Shown: positions 33,726 to 46,612, numbered from the stretch's first letter. The stretch is 64,000 nt of DNA from Manduca sexta (GCF_014839805.1 NC_051131.1:2406913-2470912); one strand, 5' to 3'. Notes: generated from the letters alone by a model not told the origin. Numbers and translations are program-made.

Positions 33726-35200
33726 ATCTAGCAGTCATACCTATCCAGACAAACTCGAATACAAGAGACCTACCTAGTAATATATGTTAAAAAGAGCCTT
33801 TTAAAAAGGTTAAAATATTTACATAGAATTATCTTTTTACAGTTTATGCCACTAAAATTGTCTTTAATATTCATCGCGTTACTCCCGCGGTCGCAACTAT
33901 TTTAAGATCAAAGTTTCGTAACGAGTTAAGTACTGAATTTTGAGGGTAGAACGTCAGGAGTGCTTTAATTGACTTACTCACCTCGCCCTCTCAACTGTAT
34001 TCATTACGCATTTACTGTCCTGTTTAGGTTAATTACATAAATCTTGTAATGAAGTTTATTTTGCGTAGTTTGTATTACGTCATGCAAATGTGCTTAGGTC
34101 TGGGGTGCGATTCTAGAAATAGAAATCTTTTATTGCAGAATGTAGGTACTTAACATACAGGGGGTTTTTAAATGTTCAATACATTCTACCGGGATAGGTA
34201 CCGGTGTGCAATACTACTTTTACGTAGTTTTTTTTTTATATAATATATGGGTATTAGTAATTTTCTTATATTTTTGGGTCAGGTTGTGATATCAGGATCA
34301 AAAGTTTGGAATTATGGTTTGTAAAAGGTCATAAACTTACCCGAATATACCCTATACGAAACGAAAATGTATCTCCGAAATACCAATTATTATTAAAACT
34401 CTAGTAAATATTCGTCTATATTGCCAAAATAATTTAGCTCATAGAAGTAGCTTATCAAATTACATCAGTATAGGCTGGTAACGTATTGTGTAATATGAAT
34501 GCCGACCCCAATGGAAAACTGTTTGTCATTTTGTGTTAGATGAATGTAGTTAACTGTAATTGTAACGTTACCACAGTGAAGACTGGGACTTGACATAATT
34601 TGCTGTTACTAAGCTTATCTAAATTATATTTTAGCTATAAAGACGACCTTAAATGTTAGGCTTTATAAATAAATGAGAAATGTTAGGCTGATATATTTTG
34701 CGCCCTCACGGCTTGGATCATAATTTGGCTGCTCACTTGAAGATATATTGGTATTATAGACCATTATATTAATTATCATAACCAACCATGAAGTCCAGTA
34801 AGGCAATTTAGAAATAAATAATGGCTGAATACATTTTTGTAATTTGCCGAGAGTCGAGGTTGTCCTCGAGGACTGAGCCCTCAGTCATGCATGGAAGACA
34901 AATAAAGATACGAAAAGGATAGTCGGCTCGAGAGAGCAGCAATAATGTAACGACGTCCTACAAATACAAAACAAATTGTATATTTGTTTGTACAGACGAA
35001 TTTGCTATATAGTATAGGTAGATATTTTGTATTAATGAACGTCGAGATGAAGATATAGTAGTAATAATACGTAGAATTTTAAATTATATAGTAATACCTT
35101 GAAGTTATATACAAAGTTGCAGCTCAGTAATTAATACACACATTGGGATATCATACCTACCTCGCATACATACATATATAACACCAAACGCAATATAGTT
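33726..35200. other. Non-coding stretch, no gene seen
   Basis: No convincing frame, RNA or repeat was recognised. Confidence 0.35.
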
Positions 35201-35549
35201 ACTGGTAGTAGATCTCTCATATGTGAGAATCCGCCTGGGTAGGTACCACCGCAATGTCTATTTCTGCCAAGCAACAATGTGTTGTCACTGTTGTGTTCCG
35301 GTTTGAAGGACATTGTAGCCAGTGTAACTACTGGACATGATAAGACTTAACATCTCATGTCTTAGAATGGCGAGCGCAGTAGAATTCCAAACAATAATTT
35401 ATTATTCAAGGTGTTGGATGGTGTTTCTTCTGTTTATGAGCGGTAGTATCTCTTATCAACAGGCGCACGGCAAGCTGGTCTTGTCATACACATTAATAAA
35501 AAAAATATATACATTGAATAACCGATCTTTCAAGCCGCAATAGAGCCGG
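35201..35549 (+). repeat. Family A copy, long
   Basis: It runs 'actggtagtagatctctcat', 'gcctgggtaggtaccacc', 'tttctgccaagcaacaatg', 'ccggtttgaaggacattgta', then the 'gcgagcgcagtagaattcca' block and 'ggcaagctggtcttgtcat'. It is collinear with 56724-57047. Frames on both strands in this block are shadows of the repeat. Its end with A-rich sequence suggests a LINE or SINE 3' region; the parent family was not identified. Confidence 0.75.
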
Positions 35550-35932
35550 GCATTAAGGGACTTGATATCTAATATCTGATGGTAATTAGGCCAGAGTATT
35601 GCATTGGTGGTTGTATTGGTTCTTTTTATGGGTAATTCTTAGCCTCGTAAGTCAGCTCTATAAAAAGAAGGATTTCTTTGCTGGTGAAAATGTTTTGTAA
35701 TTCCTTTTCATAATCTTGGCTTTTGCTCACGAAGTTTTATCTCTAATATATTTGCATATTAGAGGTAAAAGCTAGAGTATCTATAATTTAATGGACCATA
35801 ACATTTTCCAGTATACTTTACTTTATACAACTTTTTTTAAACAAATATAACCCTCCGAAATCACACAAAGTTCAACTCTATTCGAAACGTAAACTAAATA
35901 GAACGTCGCAATACAATTTCGCTGTTTAATCC

Positions 35933-36115
35933 ATGCTGTTAAAAATAGCGCAGGAGACTCAAACATTAGCGGTTGAAGTATTTGAGGAACAGTCTCCGCA
36001 AAGCAATAAAATTGGACACAATAAGCCCAGCTCGAATTGCGTCGGCTGCAAATTAGCTGGACAGTTGGCTCCCGGCCCGACGATAGGGTTGAACCCACGT
36101 GACAAGTGCCAAGGT
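35933..36115 (+). other. Possible isolated exon-like open segment
   Basis: A plus-strand open frame of less AT-biased composition contains the Cys/Gly/Pro-rich stretch NCVGCKLAGQLAPGPTIGL. It reaches a donor-like CAAG|GTAAAA at 36111-36120. No convincing acceptor or pyrimidine tract precedes it and no family is recognised. It could be a lone exon of a gene outside the window, a decayed gene piece or chance. Confidence 0.2.
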
Positions 36116-36181
36116 AAAATATTATCCAAATTGGTCTTTAAGATCACTTTCGAAAAGTTTCATTTTTGTTGCAGCTACTAA

Positions 36182-37254
36182 CAGATTATAATAGTAGTAG
36201 ACCTTCATGTTTTTTTACAGAGGATAGCCAGTAAAGTTTTGTACATCTTTGATCTTAAATCTCAACATCCACTTGAAACTTTTTGGTACTTTAAATCAAT
36301 CCTATATTATGTGTACTGTACTGAACTTCACAATTCTATAATTAGGTTTTATAATTTCGCGAATCCTTAGGCAGAGTGATTTCTCGATATTAAAAAAATA
36401 TATATCGACCAGTCAGTAGTACCTAAGTAAATTCTAGTCGGGAAGAACACTTCGACCCGGGAAACTAAACAATAATTACGTAATCTCTCTTAAATAAATG
36501 TAATATGATTATAGAACTAAATTATATAAATAGCCCATTATGCTTTTTGTTCCTTTTGTTCTCTGACTCTAAACCATATTAAAAAGCCAGTTTACAGAAA
36601 CGCCACGAATTATATAAATTGTATATAAAGGTAATGTAAAATATATTGTTAATTATTTTACTGAGTATTTCTAGAACATGAATACTTTAATGTGAATCGA
36701 AAAATCGCAAAATTTTAATGTGAATCCAAATGGCTTTAAAACATGTGAATAGTATAAGCCGGAATATAATGAAAGTAGATGAGAGTACAGTAAAGGCTTT
36801 TAAACATAATAATTTCAAACCTTCTATTAAAATTTATTAGTGTTTCTCCCTTGTCACAAAGTCGACTAATTTATATATAGCTGCTGTCTATCATTAGTAT
36901 GGTTGTACTTCAAATAGATAGACGGGAAAGGAAATTTAAAAGTGCTGGTGAATTACAAGTTCAGTCACGTCACCGAAGCCACCATTATTTTTAAAAACCA
37001 AATTATTTAAACAATTTACTTTAAAAAAATCTTTACGGTGAGGTGCTTTTTCCTGGCAACCCTGTACAGTTGGCGGGACGCAGCGATGCGATGGTGCCAG
37101 AACATTAGTGCTTAACGTGCTCGTGTGCAGATATCGCCAGCACTCGATCTACGCGGGCGCGTTAAATGAGGCGCGTAATTGGCGGACACAATGCGAAACG
37201 TATAGTGAAGGTGGTAAATGTTTAGTTTCGGTTAATGACGAGTTGTTTTAAACA
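36182..37254. other. Non-coding stretch with a short GC-rich island
   Basis: It is mostly AT-rich without frames. From about 37045 to 37205 the sequence is distinctly richer in GC and CpG (ggcgggacgcagcgatgcga; ctacgcgggcgcgttaaatg). This could mark a regulatory element, but no transcript can be assigned. Confidence 0.3.
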
Positions 37255-37445
37255 GAATGGCGAGATGAGGTGAGATGTCGCTTGCCTCATGGTAGAGACA
37301 AACTTAGACAAACCCACCACGACATCTCTTATAAGCCAGGATCAGCAGTGGCACGCATTTTATGACACCAACCAGTGAAGGTCGGCGAGCCTCAGGGAAC
37401 ACTTATTTCTCTTTATTTCGTAACGAAATTAATCAAATAGCAAGA
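37255..37445 (+). repeat. Dispersed repeat family B copy
   Basis: The blocks 'aatggcgagatgaggtgaga', 'cagcagtggcacgcatttta' and 'gacaccaaccagtgaaggtc', then 'attaatcaa', are shared with 50855-50960 in the same order. Class unknown. Confidence 0.55.
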
Positions 37446-37529
37446 TTAGCAGTTCATTGGATAGCGGTTGCTAAGTTTTAGGTTTAAAAACCACATAGGC
37501 TCCTTCCAACGAATAGTTTTCCAGGTGGT

Positions 37530-37715
37530 ATACATTTAGTAAAGCAGGCCAGCATAATCCTGACAGCTGTGGACGGCATCTATCATCGACCGACATTATA
37601 GCGATACCTATGTAGTAACCACTCAATAAATAAAGCATAATTGTATCGACTGGCAAGGAGTAAACAGTTCAGTGCAATGGGGCCTACTTTGCTTAGTCCG
37701 TATAAAAAGGATATT
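37530..37715 (-). repeat. Family C copy, diverged
   Basis: The reverse complement carries 'aagtaggccccattgcactg', 'gccagtcgatacaattatg' and 'aggattatgctggcctgctt', matching the family C order with extra sequence in the middle. Confidence 0.5.
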
Positions 37716-38129
37716 GAATCTATAATCCACAATTTTGTCAACGATTAGAACTAAAAGTATAGACCATTAATATTTTAAAATGTATAACCCATAAAACGGT
37801 CCACGGTCGATAACAGGGCGGTGGGTACAAATTAGGGTACTAAATATATTAAATTATTACTACGTGTCCAATTTGGCGCCAAACTCATTACTCCCAACAA
37901 AGTTATATCGAATTTATTTCTATTCCCCGAAATTCTTCATAGTAAAAATTTCTATTTAAAATTAGTGAATTTTACTGTTCTACTGCTAGGCTTCTATTTT
38001 AATTCTATTGCTTTAATCATTAATGAGAGTTTAACTTTGTAACATAATATGGTGGTAAGGTAAAGGTACTACATTAGCCTGTTAGTAATTACAATGTAGT
38101 TCCAATAATTATTACATTTCGAAACCTTT

Positions 38130-38225
38130 ATCCCTAATGAGGTGGGCAGAGGTACAACATGGGCACCCACTTTTCGCCATGTATGTTCTGTCCTGTGATG
38201 TGATAGGAGTCGAAAACAAAGGAAA
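38130..38225 (-). mobile_element. SINE-D 3' fragment
   Basis: On plus it reads 'gcagaggtacaacatgggca', 'cccacttttcgccatgtatg', 'tgtgatgtgatagga', the same as the 3' third of the SINE-D copy at 30698. The head is missing. Confidence 0.6.
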
Positions 38226-39860
38226 GACGTTATCCTTATTAGTTGCCTGAATTATGTCGGCCTATACACTGGATATGTACGAGCTGAGCTTGTCCCCTTG
38301 GGGCGGACAGCTACAGCAGGTGTTTCACCAAGTGTTCTGTGGTCGCTGTTTTGTCGGGTACAAAACTATTCTAACGCCAAGGTAGCCTATTTCTGGGTGG
38401 TAGACATCTCCCTAAATCGTTAACTCTAATTTAAAATGTAATTTTCTCACCATGTCTTCCTTTTTTTCCTACACTACTTATGTTATCATTTAATTGTATA
38501 AAATCACTAACCAAACCTGGACACCATTAATTCTTATCAATTTCATATCACAGTACACTACTTAAACACATGCGCATAACTTGATCAACAAAAAAAACTT
38601 CCTTACTTAGCGAATACCTACTCTACCACGCTCTACGTAGAGTCTAGAATGCTTGGAACGCAGGTTAATGTGATTCGACCCTCCGTCGGGGCGATAAAGC
38701 TGGTTATTATCCCTCAATAATCCGGTGAGGAGGCTAATCCGACCAGGCCGGAATGTCGCCGAGTGCGGCGGGAAGTGGAGCAATAGATTCCTGATTGATA
38801 TCTGACTACTAATGTAATTACCATTGAATTCCTGTAGGTTTGATTATACAGCGCATGAAATTAACGTTAAACAAAGAATTTGGTGAGACAGACTTCGTAA
38901 GATTGTTGTAGGATATTATTGTTTTTATTTTTTCTACGTATTTTTATCCCATTTCTATGTTGGGTTGCCACAACGTACTTTTTAAACATGTTTCTATAAC
39001 GAGTTGTCTTAGATTTCTGGAATCACTGATTTGTTTATAAATAGCTTCCACAAATTTAAAACTACACGGCCTTTGGCTAAAATGGGGTATTCTAAAGGTA
39101 TTATGTATATTCTTCATAATTCTAAGTCTAAAAATATTTGCAAAATAAATTGCATCATACTCTCTAGTACTTGTTATCCTGAGTAAATTGTACTACATAT
39201 ACCTTGTTAGCAAAAATTATAGTAGGTCGCAAGGCTTTGTCTTATATGGAAGAACTTTTATCAAACATACAACCTCACTTAGACGGAAGTACATAGTCAC
39301 GTGGGTAAAGCCACAAGAAATTATAAAACAAAAATAGAACATTACAATGACGTAAATCGCTAAAACAATATTTTCCTAATGGAAATTGAGTCAACAGGTT
39401 GGCGCGTGGAAGCCTTCTCGTTCAGACCTTAGCTAATAACTTCACGGTCGTAAACATAACGTTGAACGCAGGCGACAGTTCTTTGTCGGTGACCGATTTT
39501 TCTGACAGCTGACTGATTTCACATGTATAGCCTTGTCTTCGAGAAAATCGAAAAAAACAACCTTCAGTTATACAAGCTCAGATTTTTGTAGCATTGTTTT
39601 GTTTGCTATATATCTGGGTGACGTGCCATTGTGTAATAAATATTAATTGACATATTATTATTTTTAATTTATTACCATGATCTTTCTGGTTTAGTGCCAG
39701 CGTATTCTGTCTGACTGACCGTTTGGATCTAAGTTTAAAAATCTATAACGGAAAGAGGAATAATGTGAGATTATTATATTAAACACATTTGTATTAATTG
39801 AAATGTTTGTTCCATCGCAATATTGAAATGTTAATCTAGGTATATCGATATTTAATAGGT
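38226..39860. other. Non-coding stretch, no gene seen
   Basis: A GC-richer segment at 38640-38800 (ccctccgtcggggcgataaa; gccgagtgcggcgggaagtg) has no open frame of note. Otherwise it is AT-rich and featureless. Confidence 0.35.
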
Positions 39861-40016
39861 TTATCGATATTTTTGAAAGGCCTCTTCCATATTTCGCCAA
39901 CTATTGCGGTCTTGGGCTTTCCGCATCCAGTCTTTCCCGGCTATCCGAATGATGTCATCGGTCCACCTTCGCGGCTGCCTCCCTACGTTCCTGTGCCCAG
40001 TTCTTGGCCTCCATTT
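39861..40016 (-). pseudogene. RTE-type LINE, C-terminal end of the polyprotein
   Basis: The minus-strand frame reads KWRPRTGHRNVGRQPRRWTD, then DIIRIAGKDWMRKAQDRNSW, then RNMEEAFQ and a stop at 39861-39863. The RPRTG-x-R-x-x-GRP-x-x-RWTDD pattern followed by AG-x-x-W-x-R-x-A-x-DR-x-x-W is the conserved C-terminal tail of RTE-clade LINE proteins. An in-frame stop just upstream (about 40017) and the lack of the reverse transcriptase show a decayed 5'-truncated copy. Confidence 0.75.
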
Positions 40017-40683
40017 TTATTTTACTACGAAGAAAATAATAATTTTGTATACTTTGCGAGCCGAGAGAGCTCTGGTAGCTTTCACGCCTATGAATGTAAA
40101 GGCATGATATTGTCTTTATTTTCATAGATATTTGTAGTGTTGATTTTACGGTCGTCTGTGTATAACGTAACATATCTAGTGTTTACCCAACAGCTTTGTT
40201 TGTGGTCTGAATGTGCGCGTAACCGTTGCGATGTTTACTCTCTTTATTGCTACACTGAGGCAATTAGGATCAGCATGTTTGTAAACATAAAATTCATATT
40301 AAACTATTACAGAAAAGTACACGTTTAATGTCTAAAAATTAATTCATTCGTAATTTAAATACTTTTCTAAAATGGCGGATTAATTTTGATAAGGGTTTCA
40401 ACGTGATTTAATATATTTAATATTATTTCGTGAAATATTACTAAGATGTCTTAACCAATTTGATACATAAATAAGCCGATATTGGCTCATAGTAAGCACC
40501 TGCTTAAAATAGTACAGGACTACCATATGGCAACGTCACTATTAAGAATTAATGGCTCCAATCTGATTTATCTTGAGACATGCGACCTTTACACTCATAA
40601 TGTCTAGTACTTATATAAAATCTTACGTCTCCTAAACCTAAACAGTCCTGAATTACTACACAAATAAACAAAATGTGACGTAC

Positions 40684-40803
40684 ACACGGACCTCATATTG
40701 AGTGGAGAAACCCAAATCACTTTGCCCGATTTGGTCCTCGAACCCGGCACCTCAGAGCAATATCTTATTTCGCACGCAATACAACTACAACACCAAGGCA
40801 ATA
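40684..40803 (-). mobile_element. SINE-D head fragment
   Basis: The minus strand begins 'attgccttggtgttgtagtt' (box A-like) and continues to 'ggtgccgggttcgaggacca' (box B-like, diverged). It ends shortly after 'ggtttctccactcaatatga'. It is a decayed 3'-truncated copy. Confidence 0.6.
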
Positions 40804-42556
40804 ACAGGTCAGAAAGGTTATAAGTAATTCAAACTTTGTATCAATTTTCCCGTCTACTGAATACATTTAGTGTATCACATAATAGAGTTAACTTGAGCAA
40901 GTTAGTTAACCAACTAGTTAAACGATCCCTTATAGAATAAAATATTTCGTATAATTTGCGTAACTTTCGGAGCGTGCGTTATTGTTCGAACCCTTCGTCT
41001 GCGAACGTAATAGTTTGTGAAGTCCAGATACATGTAAAATATTTAAATAAATTTTTGTTAAACTTTTTACTGTGGATCCAAATAATTAAGAAACAAGAAG
41101 AAATGTTACTTTAGTTGAGGGTTGCCACCAAATTGTATTACAACCCCAAACAAAATTAAAGTTAAATTGTAAATTTGTCTAAACAAAATTTGAAGACATG
41201 TCGATATCTAATAATTAAATCAGTCTAGATGCGTTGTGACGTTCACGATACTGTCATACTTAACCACAGTTTTGTCTAAAGTATCCGGTATGACTCTAAA
41301 ATCCGCGAAACGCTACTACGATATGATTGGTGAGTCTGCCGGAGTTTACGTCAATTCTCTTCCCTTTCTACGACATCTGATAATTTTATTTTTGCCTGTT
41401 GTTCGTGGTTGAAGAAGAAAACAATGAGTGCTTCAGGATATAATATATTGTAACAAGTTTTTTTACATAGGACTCATTCGTTGAAGAGTATAAGAGCGTC
41501 TGACTCTATACAATACGCAACAGTAATTTAACAGTTCCAAATAGGGAATACGTGCAAATGATATTGATTTCAATGATTCATACTACATGATGCAATAAGT
41601 AGGCACATATTTTTATTATATTTTATATCAGTAATAGAATAAACGAATCATCTGACGGTAATAACTACAGTGCATAAAATTCACTGATCACGTTCCTAGT
41701 TAAATGTATAAAACATTAAAAAAAAAACTGAATCAAGTCAGTTTCCGCTTATTGATCATCGTGGTACAACTTATGCACCCTAGTACAAAGATCGCCTTTA
41801 ATAATTCTATAATGGTGTTCATATAAGTCTCTCTCTCTCCTTGTATATCTATTGTCAGATCTTTTTTGTCACTTCGTTTTTGGGGGTACCCAAATTCTCG
41901 AAAGTTGTAAGTCCATAATTTTTATACCCCTCTTCCTTCTTGTAGTTTTTAATGGCAATCTTTTCGATATTTTTGAAATTTCCTTTGGGGCACTGGGTGC
42001 CCTTGCGTGCCCCCATAAAAAAGCCTTGCCTATTGTAATACACTATCAGAGAGATAGTAAGTTCGCCAAGCATTGAGCTACGGAGGAGCGTCTAGGACTG
42101 GATTTAGCGACATTAAACTCAATAGCTAAGCAATATGCTCCAGTTTACTATGAGTCGTATTAAAATACATACCATGGCCACCATCCATACAATTCGTCTT
42201 TCTTGGCATCTCATAAGCGAGTCATCAAATACCATTAGATCGTCAATTTTATTTTTTCAATGACTTCAAAAAACACTTAAATAAAATGGTTTTACATTAA
42301 GAAAAATCCGTGACGGCAACTCGGCAAGACTGTGGAACTTTTAATTAATTTAAAAGTTTTGAACTTAGATAATTAATATTAGTCAAATGTTCATTAAAAA
42401 TGTTTTCAAACAATGAACAAGTGGTTATGAACTGAGATATTGTTAATTGAAAAATATTTTTATAAAAATACTGGTAAGGTGACCGGTTCACTGTGATCTT
42501 TATTCATACCTCTTAGACAACTAAAGTTAGGTCTTCGCGTAAGAATATAATAAATA
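40804..42556. other. Non-coding stretch; one odd lysine-rich frame
   Basis: A minus-strand frame at 41855-42073 (72 codons) is rich in Lys and Gly and lies next to a CTCTCTCT tract (41829-41838). The adjoining end (42060-42095) reads like a weak tRNA-type head on minus (ctccgtagctcaatgcttgg). It may be an unidentified repeat. No gene is called. Confidence 0.25.
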
Positions 42557-42775
42557 CTAGTTTTAGCTCGCGACTCCGCCCGCGTTAAAAAGTTTTTCCT
42601 GGGTAAAAGACTCTCTGTATATTGTCCCGCGATAAAACTAACTTATATCCTTCCCAAGCTCCCGAACTATTTTCAAACGAAATTCATTTAAATCGTTTCA
42701 GTGGGTCAGTCGTGAAAGGGTAATAGACAGACAGACAAAGTTACTCTAGCTGTTATAAGTGTGGATTACATCCAG
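42557..42775 (-). mobile_element. Helitron fragment, minus strand
   Basis: On minus the sequence ends '...cgggcggagtcgcgagctaaaaCTAG' followed by T (CTAG = 42557-42560), the same hairpin-plus-CTAG terminus as the 0.5-2.7 kb Helitrons. The body contains 'gtctgtctgtctattaccct', a stretch familiar from lepidopteran non-autonomous elements. The 5' end is not identified. Confidence 0.6.
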
Positions 42776-44489
42776 AGATATATATATTATTATAAGTAAG
42801 CACTCTCCCGGGAACAAAGTTGTACCATCAAGTAATATTCAATCAGCCTTGAAGAACTTATAACGTAATTATCATCAATAAGTAAATAAGAAAATAAATA
42901 AGCTATAACAACTGAACGGTAATAATACATCGATTCGCTTCCTTGAGTATCCCGAACTATTCCGGACCTCACAGGGCCTCCCCGAGCCTTCCCAATTGTG
43001 TAGGGATGTGGCAAGCCTCTACTCTTAATTTTCTTATTTGATAGGTATAATGGAGCCGTAAAACTAATATAAACTGTTATAAATAGAAACAAATAAGCAA
43101 TATATTTCGAATAGCCAATAAACTAACTAAATTAGTCGTAAAACTACGATCAGTTTCTTATATTATGATCATTAATCTCTTTGTGTACGCCTGCACAAAT
43201 AAATAACATTCGAGAGTGTATTTATGATTTGTATATAACTGAATATATAGTATATGCTTGCTTGAAGAGCTACTGACTTGGCCACTAATAGTGCGCTTAT
43301 ATGAACTATTAACCAAAAGCAAAGAAGTTATGGAAATTATGATAAAATAATGTAAAGATGTAATACGTTTCGTTGATGGTGGTAAGTGGTTCAATTGCCA
43401 ACAAATATTACCTACGATAAATAAAATTTTTGCCCAAATAAAAAACTAAAAAGGACGTATTGTTACTTTGAGGGATGGAAATGTTTCCTGCGATAGTGGA
43501 TTGTTATGGGCGATAGCGACCCCTTGCCATGGCGACTATACATTGGGAAGCAAAATTTATATCGGGTACTCTACCAGCGGAATAAAACGACTTGATTTGT
43601 GGAAGAGTCACGTTTAATTAAATCTGACAATGGGGTTGCGAAGGTTTACGAACGTTAAGCCGAATTCGATAATATCTCAGCTATACGCGGTCGGGTCACC
43701 TGTCAGACATTTTTAATTTGCACAAAATCATCTTTTATCGGATCGGATAGGCAGATTAAAATTTAGTCCAAACTTTTTATTTTCCGTCCCATGTTGCCAT
43801 AAAGGTTATTTACAAATTGACTACTTATTTATATTCCAGGCCCCTCAAATTTTTTAGAATGGACTTACTCAATTTCTATTTGTTAAGGTAATGAGGAATC
43901 TCATGGTTCTAGTGTCTGAAATTAAACCAATGAGATATTTACACTCTACCTATAACAGAGGTGGTAGCCATGATGCCTTTGTACGAACCTTGCCGCTAAC
44001 GTTATGTATGGGAATGGCATATCCTAGCGATAGGTCGTTGGGATATCTCATTCCCATACATTCTATTGTTTTATATTATCTTTGACTATTGTAGGAAGGC
44101 ATCTCGACTACGCCCTCAGATCCCAAATATACAAACTACGTACAAATTAAAACGTATTGAAACGCACAATATTTCGGCTGAAGTTCGACTAACCGCACAG
44201 AAGTTTCTCCGGCCCAGATAACTTACGCCCCAGGGGAGGCCCGATGTTTTCATGGGTTGTTAATTGCTCATAATTCTTTTTAACCGCCCAAAGTTTCACT
44301 GGCCTATTAGTTAACAACTTTCTATTGCTGTTGGTTTGACAGTGCGGTCCTAAAATAATTTAATGTCGTTACCATAATTTATTTAGACCCTTATACTTGT
44401 AGTGACCAATTTTGGACCTCGACATGTAACAATGACTTCAGAGTTATTCCTATTGCTCGGGCGATGCCGGAACTAAACGAATGCTTCGT
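42776..44489. other. Non-coding stretch, no gene seen
   Basis: There are only short frames. The one notable structure is the hairpin at 44005-44060. Confidence 0.35.
44005..44060. repeat. 56-nt hairpin, 18 of 20 paired
   Basis: TGTATGGGAATGGCATATCC (44005-44024) and GGATATCTCATTCCCATACA (44041-44060) are reverse complements except for two positions, with a 16-base loop. The size is compatible with a short RNA hairpin, but a degenerate inverted-repeat element is equally likely. Confidence 0.7.
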
Positions 44490-44617
44490 TGATATGGCGA
44501 TAGACCAATCACCTGTCACGCCTCTGTGGGTCATAAAATGAAACACATGGGCAATAAATAAGTGCCCTGATTGCACCTCTGCCTCTCCTTCGGGGATAGA
44601 AGCGTGATATGTGCCAT
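44490..44617 (+). mobile_element. SINE-D 3' fragment, decayed
   Basis: The sequence 'gatatggcgatagaccaatc', later 'ccctgattgcacctctgcct' and 'ccttcggggatagaagcgtg' match the SINE-D body and 3' end in order. Confidence 0.55.
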
Positions 44618-45751
44618 ATTAATACTTAACATCTGGGTTATGATATTATAATATTAGCTATACAATTGCAATTGTTGTGCTCGTGGCCACTCTATGGTCA
44701 CTAAACAGTAAATAGATGATGATGCATGATTGACATTTTGTCATTGTAATAAAAGAATATATGAAAATGTACATATTATAATTTCATTTACAATTAATAC
44801 ATAATAGCAATAAAGGAAGCCTTGATGATTGATGATAACGTAAGTACATATATAAGTAACATGTCAATTTTACAATTTACAACTTTTCTGTAATTTTGTT
44901 TCACATTTAGATACAATTACTGCTCAGAATTCATATTGTGTACGCATATTCGTGTATCAGATATCACAGAAGATTGCTCAGACGTAAATAAGATATTGAT
45001 ATCTAGACGTGCCACCATTATTCATTACAAGAAATGTGTATATAAACATAAATATAATGATCTAGAAACTGAATCAGAAATAGGTCTTACTTTTTATCTT
45101 TGCCCTGTCACACGACTGCTGTATTAAATTACATCACGTAAGCTTCACAAGAGTTATAAAAAGTGTTTTTGTTCGCCATTTGCCATTTATAAACAGGCAA
45201 ATAAATTACTAACGGAAATCATGTCGATTACAAATATGATTTGATTTTTATTGCACGTTACATACGTCTATACGCATGGTACTCATTCTGATTACCATTA
45301 AATCGGGAACATAGTTGACAATGTGGGTTTTCTATATTTTGATCTTATTATTTTATTTGACGATTACGCATTTGTTCAATGCATTTGTTTTCACTTTAAA
45401 ATGAATACTTGCTTTAATCATTTGAATTTTATATGACTTAGTTGTGCGTGCACATCTTAATTTATTTAAATAGTTTTTTTTTTAAATCTTATTTTTATTT
45501 CAAGATTATTTTATTTGTGTAGAATGAAAACAATATTTTATTTTATGCTGTGGATGTAAAAGGTATATGGAAGCGTGAAGATAAGTAAGTATATTTAAAC
45601 ATGGGCGGATGTTTGCACAATAGGAAATACATGGTGATTACAGAACAAGAAGAATTAAATTACAAAAAAATCATAAAACAAACTCTAAAAAACGACGAGT
45701 AACTATTACCTCAGCTTAAAGTTACTATATTCACATAATTCTCCGAATTCC
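44618..45751. other. AT-rich non-coding stretch
   Basis: No gene, RNA or identifiable repeat was seen. Confidence 0.35.
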
Positions 45752-45870
45752 AGCATTAAAAAGGACTTCCCACGCTTTAAAAAACAAAGGCACGAAGGGA
45801 CTCCCTTACTCTCCTTTTATCGCGTGGGTAGAGTTCACGAAATGCCAAATGACTTGTACTCTTATAAATA
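45752..45870 (+). repeat. Hairpin repeat, copy 1 of 3
   Basis: CCCACGC (45769-45775) and GCGTGGG (45822-45828) are inverted 7-mers closing a loop of 46 bases that itself contains AAGGGACTCCCTT. It continues 'gggtagagttcacgaaatgc' and 'gacttgtactc'. The same series recurs at 46490 and 46688. Confidence 0.7.
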
Positions 45871-46489
45871 AGGGATTCTTTTAAAACATGAATGAGCAAT
45901 GAATGTAGAGATAACCTTTACCTATATAATTAGTTCTTGAAATTCCGTTTTATTAATAAATATATAGGGTAGAAATTACTATTTATTTCGATCAGGTAAT
46001 GTTATAAATACCAAATTATTTTTATTATCCAACTGGTTACTGTTTAAAGGAATAGTAAATTAAAAAAAGATATGAATATTTTTGACGGCGATAGTGCGCC
46101 TATAAGGCAAATTTGAAAAACTTACTTAGGCTTACTGTTCTTTAATAATGTGGTTCCGAAATAAGATCAGACGTAACTCCATGAGATTCGCGTAATAAAA
46201 GTTAATCAAGAATATAGAATTAATGAAGAAATCATTTTAGAAATTCCACGAATACATTATTAATTATCATCAGCTCTTAAGATTCTATTTTCATAAAGCC
46301 TTTCTACGCCTTGTTCTAAATATTAAGGAAAATTACCAAAAGAGTGTATTGGTGAATGTCGGAGTTCTGAATGCTATGTCTTTTTTACATACTTGCTGCT
46401 GTAAATATAAAAAACGGAGAAGATTTTTGTGTTTGTTTTATGAATAAAGCAATTCATTTACATATTTTTTTCTTGAATTTGGCTTCCTA

Positions 46490-46612
46490 ATGTCCTCCCA
46501 CGCATTAAAGACATGTTCGAAAAACAAAGATCCGAAGATAATGTCCCATTCTCTATCTCGCGTGGGTTGAGTTCAACAAGTCAACTGATGCTCACTCTCA
46601 CAAGTTTGGAAC
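46490..46612 (+). repeat. Hairpin repeat, copy 2 of 3
   Basis: CCCACGC (46497-46503) and GCGTGGG (46560-46566) bracket 'aaacaaagatccgaag...gtcccattctctatc'. It continues 'ttgagttcaacaagtcaact' and 'gctcactctca'. The closing 7-mers are identical to copy 1 while the interior differs. Confidence 0.7.

Noticed and set aside
39873..40173. Overlapping frames on both strands of 65-85 codons
   Set aside because: They are shadows of the RTE-type LINE fragment, whose true frame is minus 39861-40016.
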